Translations under genes and position numbers: made by a program
Shown here: positions 26,351 through 34,093 of the stretch, piece by piece
Layout: each line of letters starts with the position of its first letter
How positions within the stretch are numbered: position 1 is the first letter of the stretch
The notes under the pieces: model-generated
The model's input: the letters and a program-made list of their open reading frames with translations, nothing else
What the model was told of the DNA's origin: nothing
The model's database searches: none
Source of the DNA: an uncultured Algibacter sp.
GTDB lineage: Bacteria > Bacteroidota > Bacteroidia > Flavobacteriales > Flavobacteriaceae
Direction: 5' to 3'
Assembly: GCF_947487605.1 (NCBI RefSeq)
Contig: NZ_CANKXK010000004.1
Location: 1-64,000, forward strand
Length of the DNA: 64,000 nt

Positions 26351-26362
26351 TTAAACGTTTAA
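26351..26362. promoter_or_regulatory. LacI operator, right
   Basis: A second TTAAACGTTTAA, exactly 90 bp from the first, followed by GCAAATA. The flanks of the two sites mirror each other, so the pair is symmetric around the divergent promoters. It lies 33 bases before kdgK. Confidence 0.85.
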
Positions 26363-26395
26363 GCAAATAATTAATTATTAAATAAAATAACTGAA

Positions 26396-27442
26396 ATGGG
26401 TAAAGTAGTAACATTTGGAGAAATCATGTTAAGATTGGCGCCACAAGGTTTCTTGAGATTTTCGCAAGCCAATAATTTTGATGCAATCTATGGAGGAGGA
26501 GAATCGAACGTGGCAGTTTCTTTGGCAAATTATGGAGTAAACGTAGATTTTGTAACACGCTTACCAAAAAACGATATTGGCGAATGTGCCATGATGGAAA
26601 TGCGTAAAAGAGGTGTTGGGGTAGATAAAATTGTTTGGGGTGGAGATCGTTTAGGAATTTATTTTTTAGAAACTGGAGCCGTATCAAGAGGTTCTAAAGT
26701 AGTGTATGATAGAGCGCATTCTGCAATAGCAGAAATTGAATCAGGTATGATTGATTGGGACGCAGTTTTTGAAGGCTGCGAATGGTTTCACTGGACGGGC
26801 ATTACACCTGCAATTTCTCAAGGCGCTGCCGATGTTTGCTTAGAAGCGGTTAAAGCAGCAAGTTCAAGAGGAATAACTATTTCTACAGATTTAAACTATA
26901 GAGCCAAATTATGGAAGTATTGTAATGCAAATCATCGAGAAGCTGTCATGACAGAATTAACCTCGTATTGTGATATCGTTTTAGGAAATGAAGAAGATGC
27001 AGAAATGCATTTCGGTATTAAGCCAGAAGGAATTACTGTTCAGACTCAAGGTCATGACGTAAAGGCAGAAGCTTTCTTATCGGTTTGTGAGCAAATGATG
27101 GAGAAATTCCCAAGAGCAAAAAAAGTAATTACAACATTAAGAGGTTCTATTTCAGCTTCGCACAACACTTGGGCAGGCGTTTTATATGATGGAAAAACAT
27201 TATTCCAAACGCGTCAATATCAAATTACAGATATTGTCGATAGAGTAGGTGGTGGAGATTCATTTATGGGAGGTTTAATCTACGGATTATTAAAATATCC
27301 AGAAGACGACCAAAATGCATTAGACTTTGCAGTAGCGGCGTCTTGTTTAAAACACACAATTAAAGGTGATGCAAACTTGGTAACTGTTGCAGAAGTTGAA
27401 AAATTAATGGGCGGTGATGCCTCTGGACGTGTAGCAAGATAA
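26396..27442 (+). CDS. kdgK: 2-keto-3-deoxygluconate kinase
   Basis: PfkB-family sugar kinase, 348 residues. Signatures are GEIMLRL at the start, GGGESNVAVSLANYG, STDLNYRAKLW, and the PfkB-2 motif DRVGGGDSFMGGLIYG with the catalytic aspartate. It phosphorylates KDG to KDPG, which the next gene cleaves. The two operators upstream place it under the divergent LacI regulator. This is the terminal route for alginate, pectin or other uronates; no lyase is encoded in the window. Confidence 0.9.
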   Translation: MGKVVTFGEIMLRLAPQGFLRFSQANNFDAIYGGGESNVAVSLANYGVNVDFVTRLPKNDIGECAMMEMRKRGVGVDKIVWGGDRLGIYFLETGAVSRGSKVVYDRAHSAIAEIESGMIDWDAVFEGCEWFHWTGITPAISQGAADVCLEAVKAASSRGITISTDLNYRAKLWKYCNANHREAVMTELTSYCDIVLGNEEDAEMHFGIKPEGITVQTQGHDVKAEAFLSVCEQMMEKFPRAKKVITTLRGSISASHNTWAGVLYDGKTLFQTRQYQITDIVDRVGGGDSFMGGLIYGLLKYPEDDQNALDFAVAASCLKHTIKGDANLVTVAEVEKLMGGDASGRVAR

Positions 27443-27449
27443 TATATAA

Positions 27450-27527
27450 GTTTATTTGTTAAGTCTTAAGTCGTTTAGGAGATAAAACAGCTTAACAACT
27501 TTACGACTTAAGACTTAACGAATAAAC
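27450..27527. repeat. Long hairpin between kdgK and kdgA
   Basis: A 25-base arm (27450-27474) is matched by 27503-27527, with one position that would be a G-U pair in RNA. The 28-base loop separates them. Each arm contains TTAAGTC-type repeats. The hairpin fills nearly the whole gap between the kinase stop and the aldolase start. Confidence 0.85.
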
Positions 27528-27539
27528 ATTTAAAATAAA

Positions 27540-28205
27540 ATGGCACAGTTTACAAGAATAGAAGTAGCTCAAGCAATGAAAGATACTGGAATGATTCCTT
27601 TATTCTTTCATCAGGATATAGAACTTAGTAAAAAGGTGTTAAAAGCCTGTTACGATGGAGGTGCTCGATTAATGGAGTTCACAGCACGTGGCGATTTTGC
27701 TCATGAAGTTTTTGGAGAATTAACTAAGTATGCCGTGGCAGAATTACCAGGAATGATTATGGGAGTTGGCTCAGTAACAGATAGCGCAGCAGCGTCCTTA
27801 TATATGGCTCTAGGTGCTAACTTTATAGTTACACCCGTTTTAAGAGAAGACATTGCAATCGCTTGTAATAGAAGAAAAGTATTATGGTCTCCAGGATGTG
27901 GTTCGTTAACCGAAATAGCTAGAGCCGAAGAGCTAGGGTGTGAAATTGTAAAACTATTCCCAGGAGATATTTATGGACCACAATTTGTAAAAGGAATTAA
28001 GGGGCCACAACCTTGGACAAGTATAATGCCAACAGGGGGTGTTTCACCAACTGAAGAAAATCTAAAAGGATGGTTTGATGCTGGTGTTACTTGTGTGGGT
28101 ATGGGGTCAAAACTTATATCAAAAGCTATTATAGCTAATAAAGATTATAAAAAGCTTGAACAGGATGTTAAGCATGCTTTAAATATTATTAAATCTGTTC
28201 GTTAA
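27540..28205 (+). CDS. eda: KDPG/KHG aldolase
   Basis: Class I aldolase of 221 residues splitting 2-keto-3-deoxy-6-phosphogluconate into pyruvate and glyceraldehyde-3-phosphate. The catalytic glutamate (LMEFTARG) and Schiff-base lysine (EIVKLFPGD) are visible, as is the phosphate-binding PTGGVSP and GVTCVGMGSKL. It forms an operon with kdgK in spite of the intervening hairpin. Confidence 0.92.
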   Translation: MAQFTRIEVAQAMKDTGMIPLFFHQDIELSKKVLKACYDGGARLMEFTARGDFAHEVFGELTKYAVAELPGMIMGVGSVTDSAAASLYMALGANFIVTPVLREDIAIACNRRKVLWSPGCGSLTEIARAEELGCEIVKLFPGDIYGPQFVKGIKGPQPWTSIMPTGGVSPTEENLKGWFDAGVTCVGMGSKLISKAIIANKDYKKLEQDVKHALNIIKSVR

Positions 28206-28235
28206 CTAATGATATAAAAAGCTTAAATTTATTAA

Positions 28236-28367
28236 GAGGCTGTTTAAAAAGGTGTCATTCCGAACAAAGTGAAGGAATCTTTCAAATTCAAGTTGTTGAT
28301 TGTGAGATTACTTCGAAATCAAAATTTCTCGTAATGACATAGTAATTGTTACTTTTTAGACAGTCTC
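28236..28367. repeat. MITE-like intergenic repeat with terminal inverted repeats
   Basis: A 132-bp element. GAGGCTGTTTAAAAAG (28236-28251) and CTTTTTAGACAGTCTC (28352-28367) are inverted with two mismatches. Inside, TGTCATT (from 28254) and AATGACA (28333-28339) are also inverted. It has no coding capacity. The right end resembles 163-179. Confidence 0.6.
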
Positions 28368-28468
28368 CTTGTTTCTTAGAATTTTGATGTTTCTATTTTT
28401 CTTCTACAACGTAAATTACAACAGGTATTTTTGTAAATTGCATAGCTTTTAAATATTGAATAATTAAA

Positions 28469-29482
28469 ATGGTTACTTTAAAACAATTAGCAAAAGAATT
28501 AAATGTTTCTATATCTACAGTTTCTAAAGCTTTAAATAATAGTGAAGAAATAGGAGAAGATACAGTAAAGCGTGTTAAAGAACTTGCTAAATTGTATAAC
28601 TATACACCTAATAAAGTTGCCCTAAGCTTAAAGCAAAACAAGACTAAAACAATAGGGGTTATTATTCCAGATATCTTGAATCACTTTTTGGCAAAGGTAC
28701 TTTTTGGTATAGAAAGAGAAGCCACTCAACGAGGTTATAATATTATTACATGTATTTCTAACGAATCTCTAGAAAAAGAAGAAGAAGCACTCGATTTATT
28801 AGCAAATGGAAGTGTAGACGGATTTATTTTATGTGTTGCTGAAGAGTCACAAATTAAAAATGAAATAAACCATTTTAAGAGAACAATTGCAAAAGGACTA
28901 CCTATTGTTATGTTTGATAGAGTTGCTCATGATGTTTTATGTGATAAGGTAATTGTTGATGATTTTGATGCAACATACAAAGCAACAAATAGTTTGATTG
29001 CAGAGCATAGAAAAAACATAGCCTTTATTAGTAGGATTGATGATATAAGCGTTGGAAAGTTAAGAGAACGAGGTTATAATAAAGCAATTTTAGAAAAAGC
29101 GATTCAGGAACCACTGGTTTTAAAGCTTAACAAAAAGGATGACAACCAACAAAAAATAAAATCCTTTTTTAAAAAGCATAAAAATATAGATGGGGTTATT
29201 GCTGCAGATAGTTCCTCAGGTATAATTGCTATTAATACGGCATTAAATAAAGGTCTTAAAGTTCCTAAGGATGTTTCAGTAATTGGTTTTGCAAGTAAAT
29301 CTGTGTCAGAACACTCAATTCCTAGATTGACAATTATTAGGCAACATGCAAAACAAATTGGTGCTAATGCAGCCGATTTACTTATTCGCAGATTAGAAAA
29401 AAAGTACGATGAAGAAATAGACTTTAAAACCAAAATAGTTAAAACAACTTTGGTTAATAATAAGTCTACTTTGAAACAATAA
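28469..29482 (+). CDS. LacI-family transcriptional regulator, second
   Basis: N-terminal HTH (TLKQLAKELNVSISTVSKALNNS) and hinge (VALSLKQNKTKTIGVIIPD), then a ligand-binding domain (337 residues in all). It lies downstream of the KDPG aldolase on the same strand but is separated by the repeat element, so it likely has its own promoter. I see no TTAAACGTTTAA near it. Targets may be a uronate or glycan locus outside the window. Confidence 0.9.
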   Translation: MVTLKQLAKELNVSISTVSKALNNSEEIGEDTVKRVKELAKLYNYTPNKVALSLKQNKTKTIGVIIPDILNHFLAKVLFGIEREATQRGYNIITCISNESLEKEEEALDLLANGSVDGFILCVAEESQIKNEINHFKRTIAKGLPIVMFDRVAHDVLCDKVIVDDFDATYKATNSLIAEHRKNIAFISRIDDISVGKLRERGYNKAILEKAIQEPLVLKLNKKDDNQQKIKSFFKKHKNIDGVIAADSSSGIIAINTALNKGLKVPKDVSVIGFASKSVSEHSIPRLTIIRQHAKQIGANAADLLIRRLEKKYDEEIDFKTKIVKTTLVNNKSTLKQ

Positions 29483-29886
29483 ATTTATTTTACCACAAAA
29501 TAGGGTAAAGTTCTAATAGGAAGAGAATAACTATTTTTGTAAGAAATTAACCGTATTACCGTTCGTCGATACTTTTAATCGATAAAAAATGCATTTCATC
29601 GATTATATTCTATCCTGAAAGTCTCATTAACCTAGTTTAGTAACCTCTTAGCGAGCACTATTATTTTCCCCTCAGCGAGTTAAGAAAATTAATCCATTTT
29701 TTGACTGTAAAGTCAGATTCCCTCAAAGTTTAAAATAAAAAAAATCTGTACGCCTTTATGCGTTCGATTTTAAAGTTAATTATCCATTTTTTCCCTCGTC
29801 TAAGGTTTTGATTTTCAAAGCCTCTTAGATAGAATTTTAATATTTAATAATTAGAAAAAATAAGTTTAACCTTAAAATCGAATAAT
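29483..29886. other. 404-bp non-coding region
   Basis: No reading frame of note. It holds an interrupted palindrome AATCGAT...ATCGATT (29577-29604) and several pyrimidine-rich stretches. It could be the leader of the small lipoprotein gene; no consensus promoter was found close to it. Confidence 0.4.
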
Positions 29887-30030
29887 ATGAAAGCCCTAAA
29901 AGTTACATTACTATTTGCTGTTTTTTTTGCAGCTTTAACATCATGTACTAAGCAAGACTTAAATGAAGATGATGTGTTACAAGACGAAACTCAAGTTATT
30001 TATAAAAATGGAGATGTTGTGCATAGATAA
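29887..30030 (+). CDS. Small lipoprotein
   Basis: A 47-residue protein. The signal peptide and lipobox end at Cys20 (FFAALTSC), leaving a 27-residue mature acidic peptide (TKQDLNEDDV ... NGDVVHR). No family is recognised. It lies 84-113 bases upstream of a TPR histidine kinase and is separated from it by a terminator, so it may be transcribed alone at a high level. It might act as a signal for the neighbouring kinase; this is a guess from position. Confidence 0.65.
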   Translation: MKALKVTLLFAVFFAALTSCTKQDLNEDDVLQDETQVIYKNGDVVHR

Positions 30031-30056
30031 AATATAACCTTAAATTAAAAAATATT

Positions 30057-30092
30057 AATGCCTCTATCATAAGATAGGGGCATTCTGTTTTA
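30057..30092 (+). terminator. Terminator after the small lipoprotein
   Basis: TGCCTCTATC (30059-30068) pairs with GATAGGGGCA (30073-30082), one wobble, followed by a T-rich stretch. Confidence 0.75.
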
Positions 30093-30113
30093 ATAAAATT
30101 AAAAAATTATAGA

Positions 30114-30121
30114 TACATTTG
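30114..30121 (+). promoter_or_regulatory. -7 promoter box of the TPR kinase gene
   Basis: TACATTTG matches TAnnTTTG and covers the TTG at 30119 that would be the farthest upstream start. No good -33 is seen. Confidence 0.5.
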
Positions 30122-30142
30122 ATTAATAATATTTCGATTGTA

Positions 30143-32155
30143 TTGAAACATAAATTTTTTATTCTATTACTATTATTCTCATCTGTTTGTTTTTCTCAAG
30201 AAAAGACTAACATAGTTATTGACAGTATTAATCTTTATTTATCTAATGTAAATAAGAAAGCTGATAATGATTTTGAATCGAGTTTAGTTAATTTATTAAG
30301 AGCTAAAGAACTTTCTGAAGAGTATAATATAGATTCTCTTATAATAAAAAGTAATATAGCATTGTCTAGTTTCTATTTGGATAATGGGAATGATAAATTG
30401 TTTCTAAGTTATGGCCATTCTGGGTTGAAATTGGCGAATAAAATTAATGATTCTACTTTATTGGCTTTGATTAACAAGAATTTAGGTTATTATTACTATG
30501 ATAAATCTATTGATAGTGCTTATTACTATAATAATAATGCAGAGAAGTTATATAGAGGTCTTAAAGACAACTACAATAGAGCTGTTGTGCTTTTGGATAT
30601 AGCCCTTCTTCAAAAAAATGATAAAGATTATACAGGTAGTGAATTAACTTCAATAAATGGATTAACACTGCTAGATAAATTATATGAATCTGAAAATGTC
30701 AAAAGGTATAAATCCTATTTTTATAATAATCTTGCGATCTTGTTTAAGGAACTCAGCCAGTTTGATGAGTCTATAGATTATAACTTAAAAGCCTTAAACT
30801 TATTAAGTCAATTGCAAGGGGAAAATAATGCGTTAATTGATGGGCAAAAAAATAATTTAGCTAATGTATATAATAGTTCAGAACAATATACTTTAGCCAA
30901 TGACTATTATCTTCAGATTTTAGAGAATAAAAACTTGATTAATGAACGTCCAGGTTTTTATGCATTAGTTTTAGATAATTACGCGTATAATCTTTTTTTA
31001 TCGAATAAAAATAGCCAGCTACCCAATCTATTTTTGAAAGCCTTAAAAATCTGTGAAAGCATTGGGGATGATTATAAGTCAATTGTAATCAATCAACACT
31101 TGGCTGAATATTATAATCATATTAAACAAAAAGATTCAGCAAAATATTATGCTTATCGCGCTAAAGAAATTGCTGAGCCAAATTTCACTGATGATCTTTT
31201 AGAGTCATTATTAGTTTTGTCTAAGATTGAAGATGATAGTATTGCTGTAAAATATTATGACGCTTACATTAAGCTTAATGATAGTATAATAAAAAATGAA
31301 AGATCAATAAGAAATAAGTTCACCAGAATTCAATACGAAACAGCAAAGATTGAAGAAGAAAACATACAAATAGCAAGAGAACGTCTATGGCTTCTAATAA
31401 TTTCAATTGTGCTTATAATCGCTTCTTTTTTAATATATGTTATAATCAATCAAAGAAATAAAAATAAAGAGCTCCAGTTTGTGCAAAAGCAGCAAGAAGC
31501 TAATGAAGAAATTTATAACTTGATGCTCTCCCAAAACGAAAGCATAGAGGAAGCAAGAACTCTAGAAAAACAGCGTATCTCACAAGAATTGCACGATGGT
31601 GTTTTGGGACGTTTATTTGGAACCAGATTAAGCTTAGACAGCTTAAACATGAACCCTTCTCCAGAAGCTATTAAAACGAGAGGTCAATATATTGATGAAC
31701 TAAAAACGATTGAGCAAGATATTAGAAAAGTATCTCATGAGTTAAATACCGATTTTGTGTCAGGTTCTGGATTTATAGATATTATAAAAACCTTGATAGA
31801 AACGCAAACTAATGCTTATAAATTAGAGTATAAAATAGATTACGCCGAAACCATAAATTGGGATAATGTTTCAAACAAAAAGAAAATTCATATTTACAGA
31901 TTGCTACAAGAGTCCTTACACAATATCTATAAGCATGCTAATGCAACATATGTTAAAATTAGTTTTAAATTAAAAAATAATGTAATTTGCTTAATCATTG
32001 AAGATAATGGATCTGGGTTTGATGCAAACAAAGCGAAGTCTGGCATAGGTTTAAAAAACATGAATGCTAGAATTAAAGAAATAAATGGAAAAATAGAGAT
32101 TACATCAGAAAAACAAAAAGGAACACAAGTTAGCATAGAAGTCCCAATACTCTAA
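30143..32155 (+). CDS. TPR-containing sensor histidine kinase (HisKA_3 type)
   Basis: A signal peptide (MKHKFFILLLLFSSVCFSQ from TTG 30143), periplasmic TPR repeats to about residue 410, one membrane helix (LWLLIISIVLIIASFLIYVII), then a dimerisation/phosphoacceptor segment (RISQELHDGVLGRLFGTRL, with His in ELHDG) and a HATPase (ESLHNIYKHANAT, DNGSGFD, GIGLKNMNARI). This is the NarX/DegS type that pairs with LuxR regulators, and one follows after 8 bases. The TTG at 30119 is also in frame but lies in a -7 box. Confidence 0.88.
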   Translation: MKHKFFILLLLFSSVCFSQEKTNIVIDSINLYLSNVNKKADNDFESSLVNLLRAKELSEEYNIDSLIIKSNIALSSFYLDNGNDKLFLSYGHSGLKLANKINDSTLLALINKNLGYYYYDKSIDSAYYYNNNAEKLYRGLKDNYNRAVVLLDIALLQKNDKDYTGSELTSINGLTLLDKLYESENVKRYKSYFYNNLAILFKELSQFDESIDYNLKALNLLSQLQGENNALIDGQKNNLANVYNSSEQYTLANDYYLQILENKNLINERPGFYALVLDNYAYNLFLSNKNSQLPNLFLKALKICESIGDDYKSIVINQHLAEYYNHIKQKDSAKYYAYRAKEIAEPNFTDDLLESLLVLSKIEDDSIAVKYYDAYIKLNDSIIKNERSIRNKFTRIQYETAKIEEENIQIARERLWLLIISIVLIIASFLIYVIINQRNKNKELQFVQKQQEANEEIYNLMLSQNESIEEARTLEKQRISQELHDGVLGRLFGTRLSLDSLNMNPSPEAIKTRGQYIDELKTIEQDIRKVSHELNTDFVSGSGFIDIIKTLIETQTNAYKLEYKIDYAETINWDNVSNKKKIHIYRLLQESLHNIYKHANATYVKISFKLKNNVICLIIEDNGSGFDANKAKSGIGLKNMNARIKEINGKIEITSEKQKGTQVSIEVPIL

Positions 32156-32163
32156 CAAAAATT

Positions 32164-32838
32164 ATGACCGAGCATATTAAAATATTAATGATTGATGATC
32201 ATCCCATGATTATTGAGGGGTATCAAAATACCTTACAATTCACAAAGAAAGACAATCAAGAACTAAAAATAGATATTGCTAATAATTGCGACGAGGCTGT
32301 TGCTTTTATGAATAAATCGGTTGAAACAAATATGCCTTATAATGTTTTATTTGTTGATATAAGTCTGCCTCCTTCAACAGATGGTGCGATGAGTTCTGGT
32401 GAAGATTTGGCAGAATATGCTAGAGAGGTATTGCCAAATGCAAAGGTTATTATTTTAACCATGTTTAATGAGTCTTTCAGAATTCATAATATCATTAAGA
32501 ACATAGACCCAGAAGGGTTTCTCATAAAAAGTGATTTAACCTCCAGCGAATTAGCTAGTGCATTTCAAGCTGTTTTGTATAATCCACCATTTTATAGTGG
32601 TACCGTAAATAGTCATATAAGAAAAACTATAACCAGTGATATTGTTATAGATGAAAAAAACAGAAAGATATTACATCTATTATCTCAAGGAGTGAAAACT
32701 AAAAATTTAGCCTCTCATTTAGATATGTCTTTAAGCGCAGTTGAAAAACGAAAAAAACAACTTAAAGACTTATTCGAAATTGAAGATGGTCAAGACGAAA
32801 CCTTGTTAAATGAGGCTAGAAAAAAAGGTTTTGTTTAA
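32164..32838 (+). CDS. LuxR-family response regulator
   Basis: N-terminal receiver domain (IDDHPMI, phospho-acceptor in VLFVDISLPP, lysine in FLIKSD) and C-terminal HTH (ILHLLSQGVKTKNLASHLDMSLSAVEKRKKQL), 224 residues. The receiver has a slightly enlarged loop after the aspartate (PPSTDGAMSSGEDL), an arrangement common in flavobacterial members. It forms an operon with the TPR kinase. Confidence 0.9.
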   Translation: MTEHIKILMIDDHPMIIEGYQNTLQFTKKDNQELKIDIANNCDEAVAFMNKSVETNMPYNVLFVDISLPPSTDGAMSSGEDLAEYAREVLPNAKVIILTMFNESFRIHNIIKNIDPEGFLIKSDLTSSELASAFQAVLYNPPFYSGTVNSHIRKTITSDIVIDEKNRKILHLLSQGVKTKNLASHLDMSLSAVEKRKKQLKDLFEIEDGQDETLLNEARKKGFV

Positions 32839-32933
32839 AAATTAATCACAAAAAGTCCTTATTTGTTAAATATTCAATTTAATTCATTTTTTTTCTCGAC
32901 GAAAAAGGTTGTTATTCCTATATACTACCATTT

Positions 32934-32957
32934 AACCGTAACACTATTACGGTTTTT
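32934..32957 (+). terminator. Terminator of the LuxR operon
   Basis: AACCGTA (32934-32940) pairs with TACGGTT (32948-32954), followed by a run of T. Confidence 0.65.
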
Positions 32958-33057
32958 CCACAGTTAAAAGATAAAAAAAACTACTATTTTTAACTTCGTC
33001 AACACTTCAATTTAGTTAATCCCTCAAATTATTTGTTGATAATAGCAATTTACAATG

Positions 33058-33098
33058 GCCCTGTGGAGGTGAGAGACCCACAGGGCTCTTCTTTTTAT
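33058..33098 (+). terminator. Strong hairpin terminator
   Basis: A 9-bp stem (GCCCTGTGG at 33058 with CCACAGGGC at 33078) is followed by TCTTCTTTTT. It lies well past the LuxR terminator and may end an unrecognised transcript from 32958 onward; no gene is seen there. Confidence 0.7.
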
Positions 33099-33099
33099 A

Positions 33100-33588
33100 T
33101 CATTTAGCGTGTTCTATAATAATACCTATAAATAACCCTAAGTAGATTATTGCTACTACAAACTTTATAAAAGTTGAAGTTAAAAAACCAATAAAAGATC
33201 CAAAAGCAGCTCTAGTAGCCACTTTAGAATCGTTTTTATTTATAAGCTCACCAATAAGAGCTCCTACAAAAGGTCCAATTATTATTCCACCAGGAATAGG
33301 TAAAAGCAAACCAACAATCAAACCAATAGTAGTGCCAATCATGCCATATCTCGTACCTCCAAAGCGCTTAGTGCCAATAGCAGGAATTACATAATCTAAT
33401 AACCATATAAGAATAGCGATTATTAATGTAATAATTAAAAAGGGCTTGTTCATTGGTATAGTATCTGTAAAATGCAAAATTAAAAGACCAATCCAACTAG
33501 TAAGTGGCCCAGGTAAAACAGGTAAAAAACTACCTATAATACCTAAAAGCATCATAAGTGCTGCAATGATAATTAAAATGATATCCAT
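33100..33588 (-). CDS. DUF456 membrane protein
   Basis: A 162-residue protein with four or five membrane helices and the family pattern GIIGSFLPVLPGPLTSW near the N-terminus and GGIIIGPFVGALIGE in the middle, rich in glycine. The function of DUF456 is unknown. It is divergent from the BlaI regulator, so the palindromes at 33649 could affect both. Confidence 0.85.
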   Translation of the reverse strand: MDIILIIIAALMMLLGIIGSFLPVLPGPLTSWIGLLILHFTDTIPMNKPFLIITLIIAILIWLLDYVIPAIGTKRFGGTRYGMIGTTIGLIVGLLLPIPGGIIIGPFVGALIGELINKNDSKVATRAAFGSFIGFLTSTFIKFVVAIIYLGLFIGIIIEHAK

Positions 33589-33648
33589 AAATATGTTTAA
33601 GTTATATACTAGCTTAGACTAAATATTATGCCAAATGTTACATTTTTA

Positions 33649-33682
33649 AACTAAAAAATTAGTTTAAACTAATTTTTTAGTT
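33649..33682. promoter_or_regulatory. 34-bp perfect palindrome, probable BlaI operator
   Basis: A perfect inverted repeat of 17-base arms composed of AACTAAAAAATTAGTTT and its complement. It covers the -33 to -7 interval of the blaI-type promoter; ACTAA/TTAGT half-sites suit a BlaI/MecI dimer. Confidence 0.8.
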
Positions 33683-33689
33683 ATATTTG
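33682..33689 (+). promoter_or_regulatory. -7 box of the blaI-type gene
   Basis: TATATTTG between the two palindromes. TTAG occupies the -33 position 19 bases upstream. Confidence 0.65.
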
Positions 33690-33692
33690 TTG

Positions 33693-33708
33693 AACTAAAA
33701 GTTTAGTT
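33693..33708. promoter_or_regulatory. Second BlaI-type operator
   Basis: AACTAAA-AG-TTTAGTT, with the same half-sites as the 34-bp palindrome, placed at the expected transcription start. Confidence 0.75.
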
Positions 33709-33729
33709 GAATAAGAAAATCTAATAAAA

Positions 33730-34089
33730 ATGAAGCAACTTACTAAGGCTGAAGAGGATATTATGCAAATTCTTTGGCAGTTAAAAAAAGCCAATGTAAA
33801 AGCAATTATAGCACAACTTCCAGAGCCAAAACCTGCATACAATACAGTATCAACAATTGTTAGAATTCTAGAAAGCAAAGGCTTTGTTGATTATGAAAAG
33901 GCAGGCAAAGGACATGTTTATTTTCCGCTATTGGAAAAGCAGGACTATAGTAATCAGTCTATAAATAAACTGGTTGATAATTACTTTCAAGGTTCTTTTA
34001 AAAGTATGGTGTCTTTTTTTGTAAAGAAAAACGATATGGATATTAAAGATTTAGAGTCTGTGTTAAAAGAGATTAATAAAAAAGATTAG
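33730..34089 (+). CDS. BlaI/MecI/CopY-family repressor
   Basis: A 119-residue winged-helix repressor (LTKAEEDIMQILWQLKKANV, then YNTVSTIVRILESKGFVDYE). The following gene is a BlaR1-like M56 metallopeptidase that in beta-lactam systems cleaves this repressor; it starts 4 bases after the stop. Two operators lie in the promoter. No beta-lactamase is adjacent, so the target may be the pair itself or distant genes. Confidence 0.9.
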   Translation: MKQLTKAEEDIMQILWQLKKANVKAIIAQLPEPKPAYNTVSTIVRILESKGFVDYEKAGKGHVYFPLLEKQDYSNQSINKLVDNYFQGSFKSMVSFFVKKNDMDIKDLESVLKEINKKD

Positions 34090-34093
34090 TAGT

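Noticed and set aside
28236-28367. Insertion sequence
   Set aside because: The inverted ends enclose only 132 bp and no transposase is present anywhere in the window.
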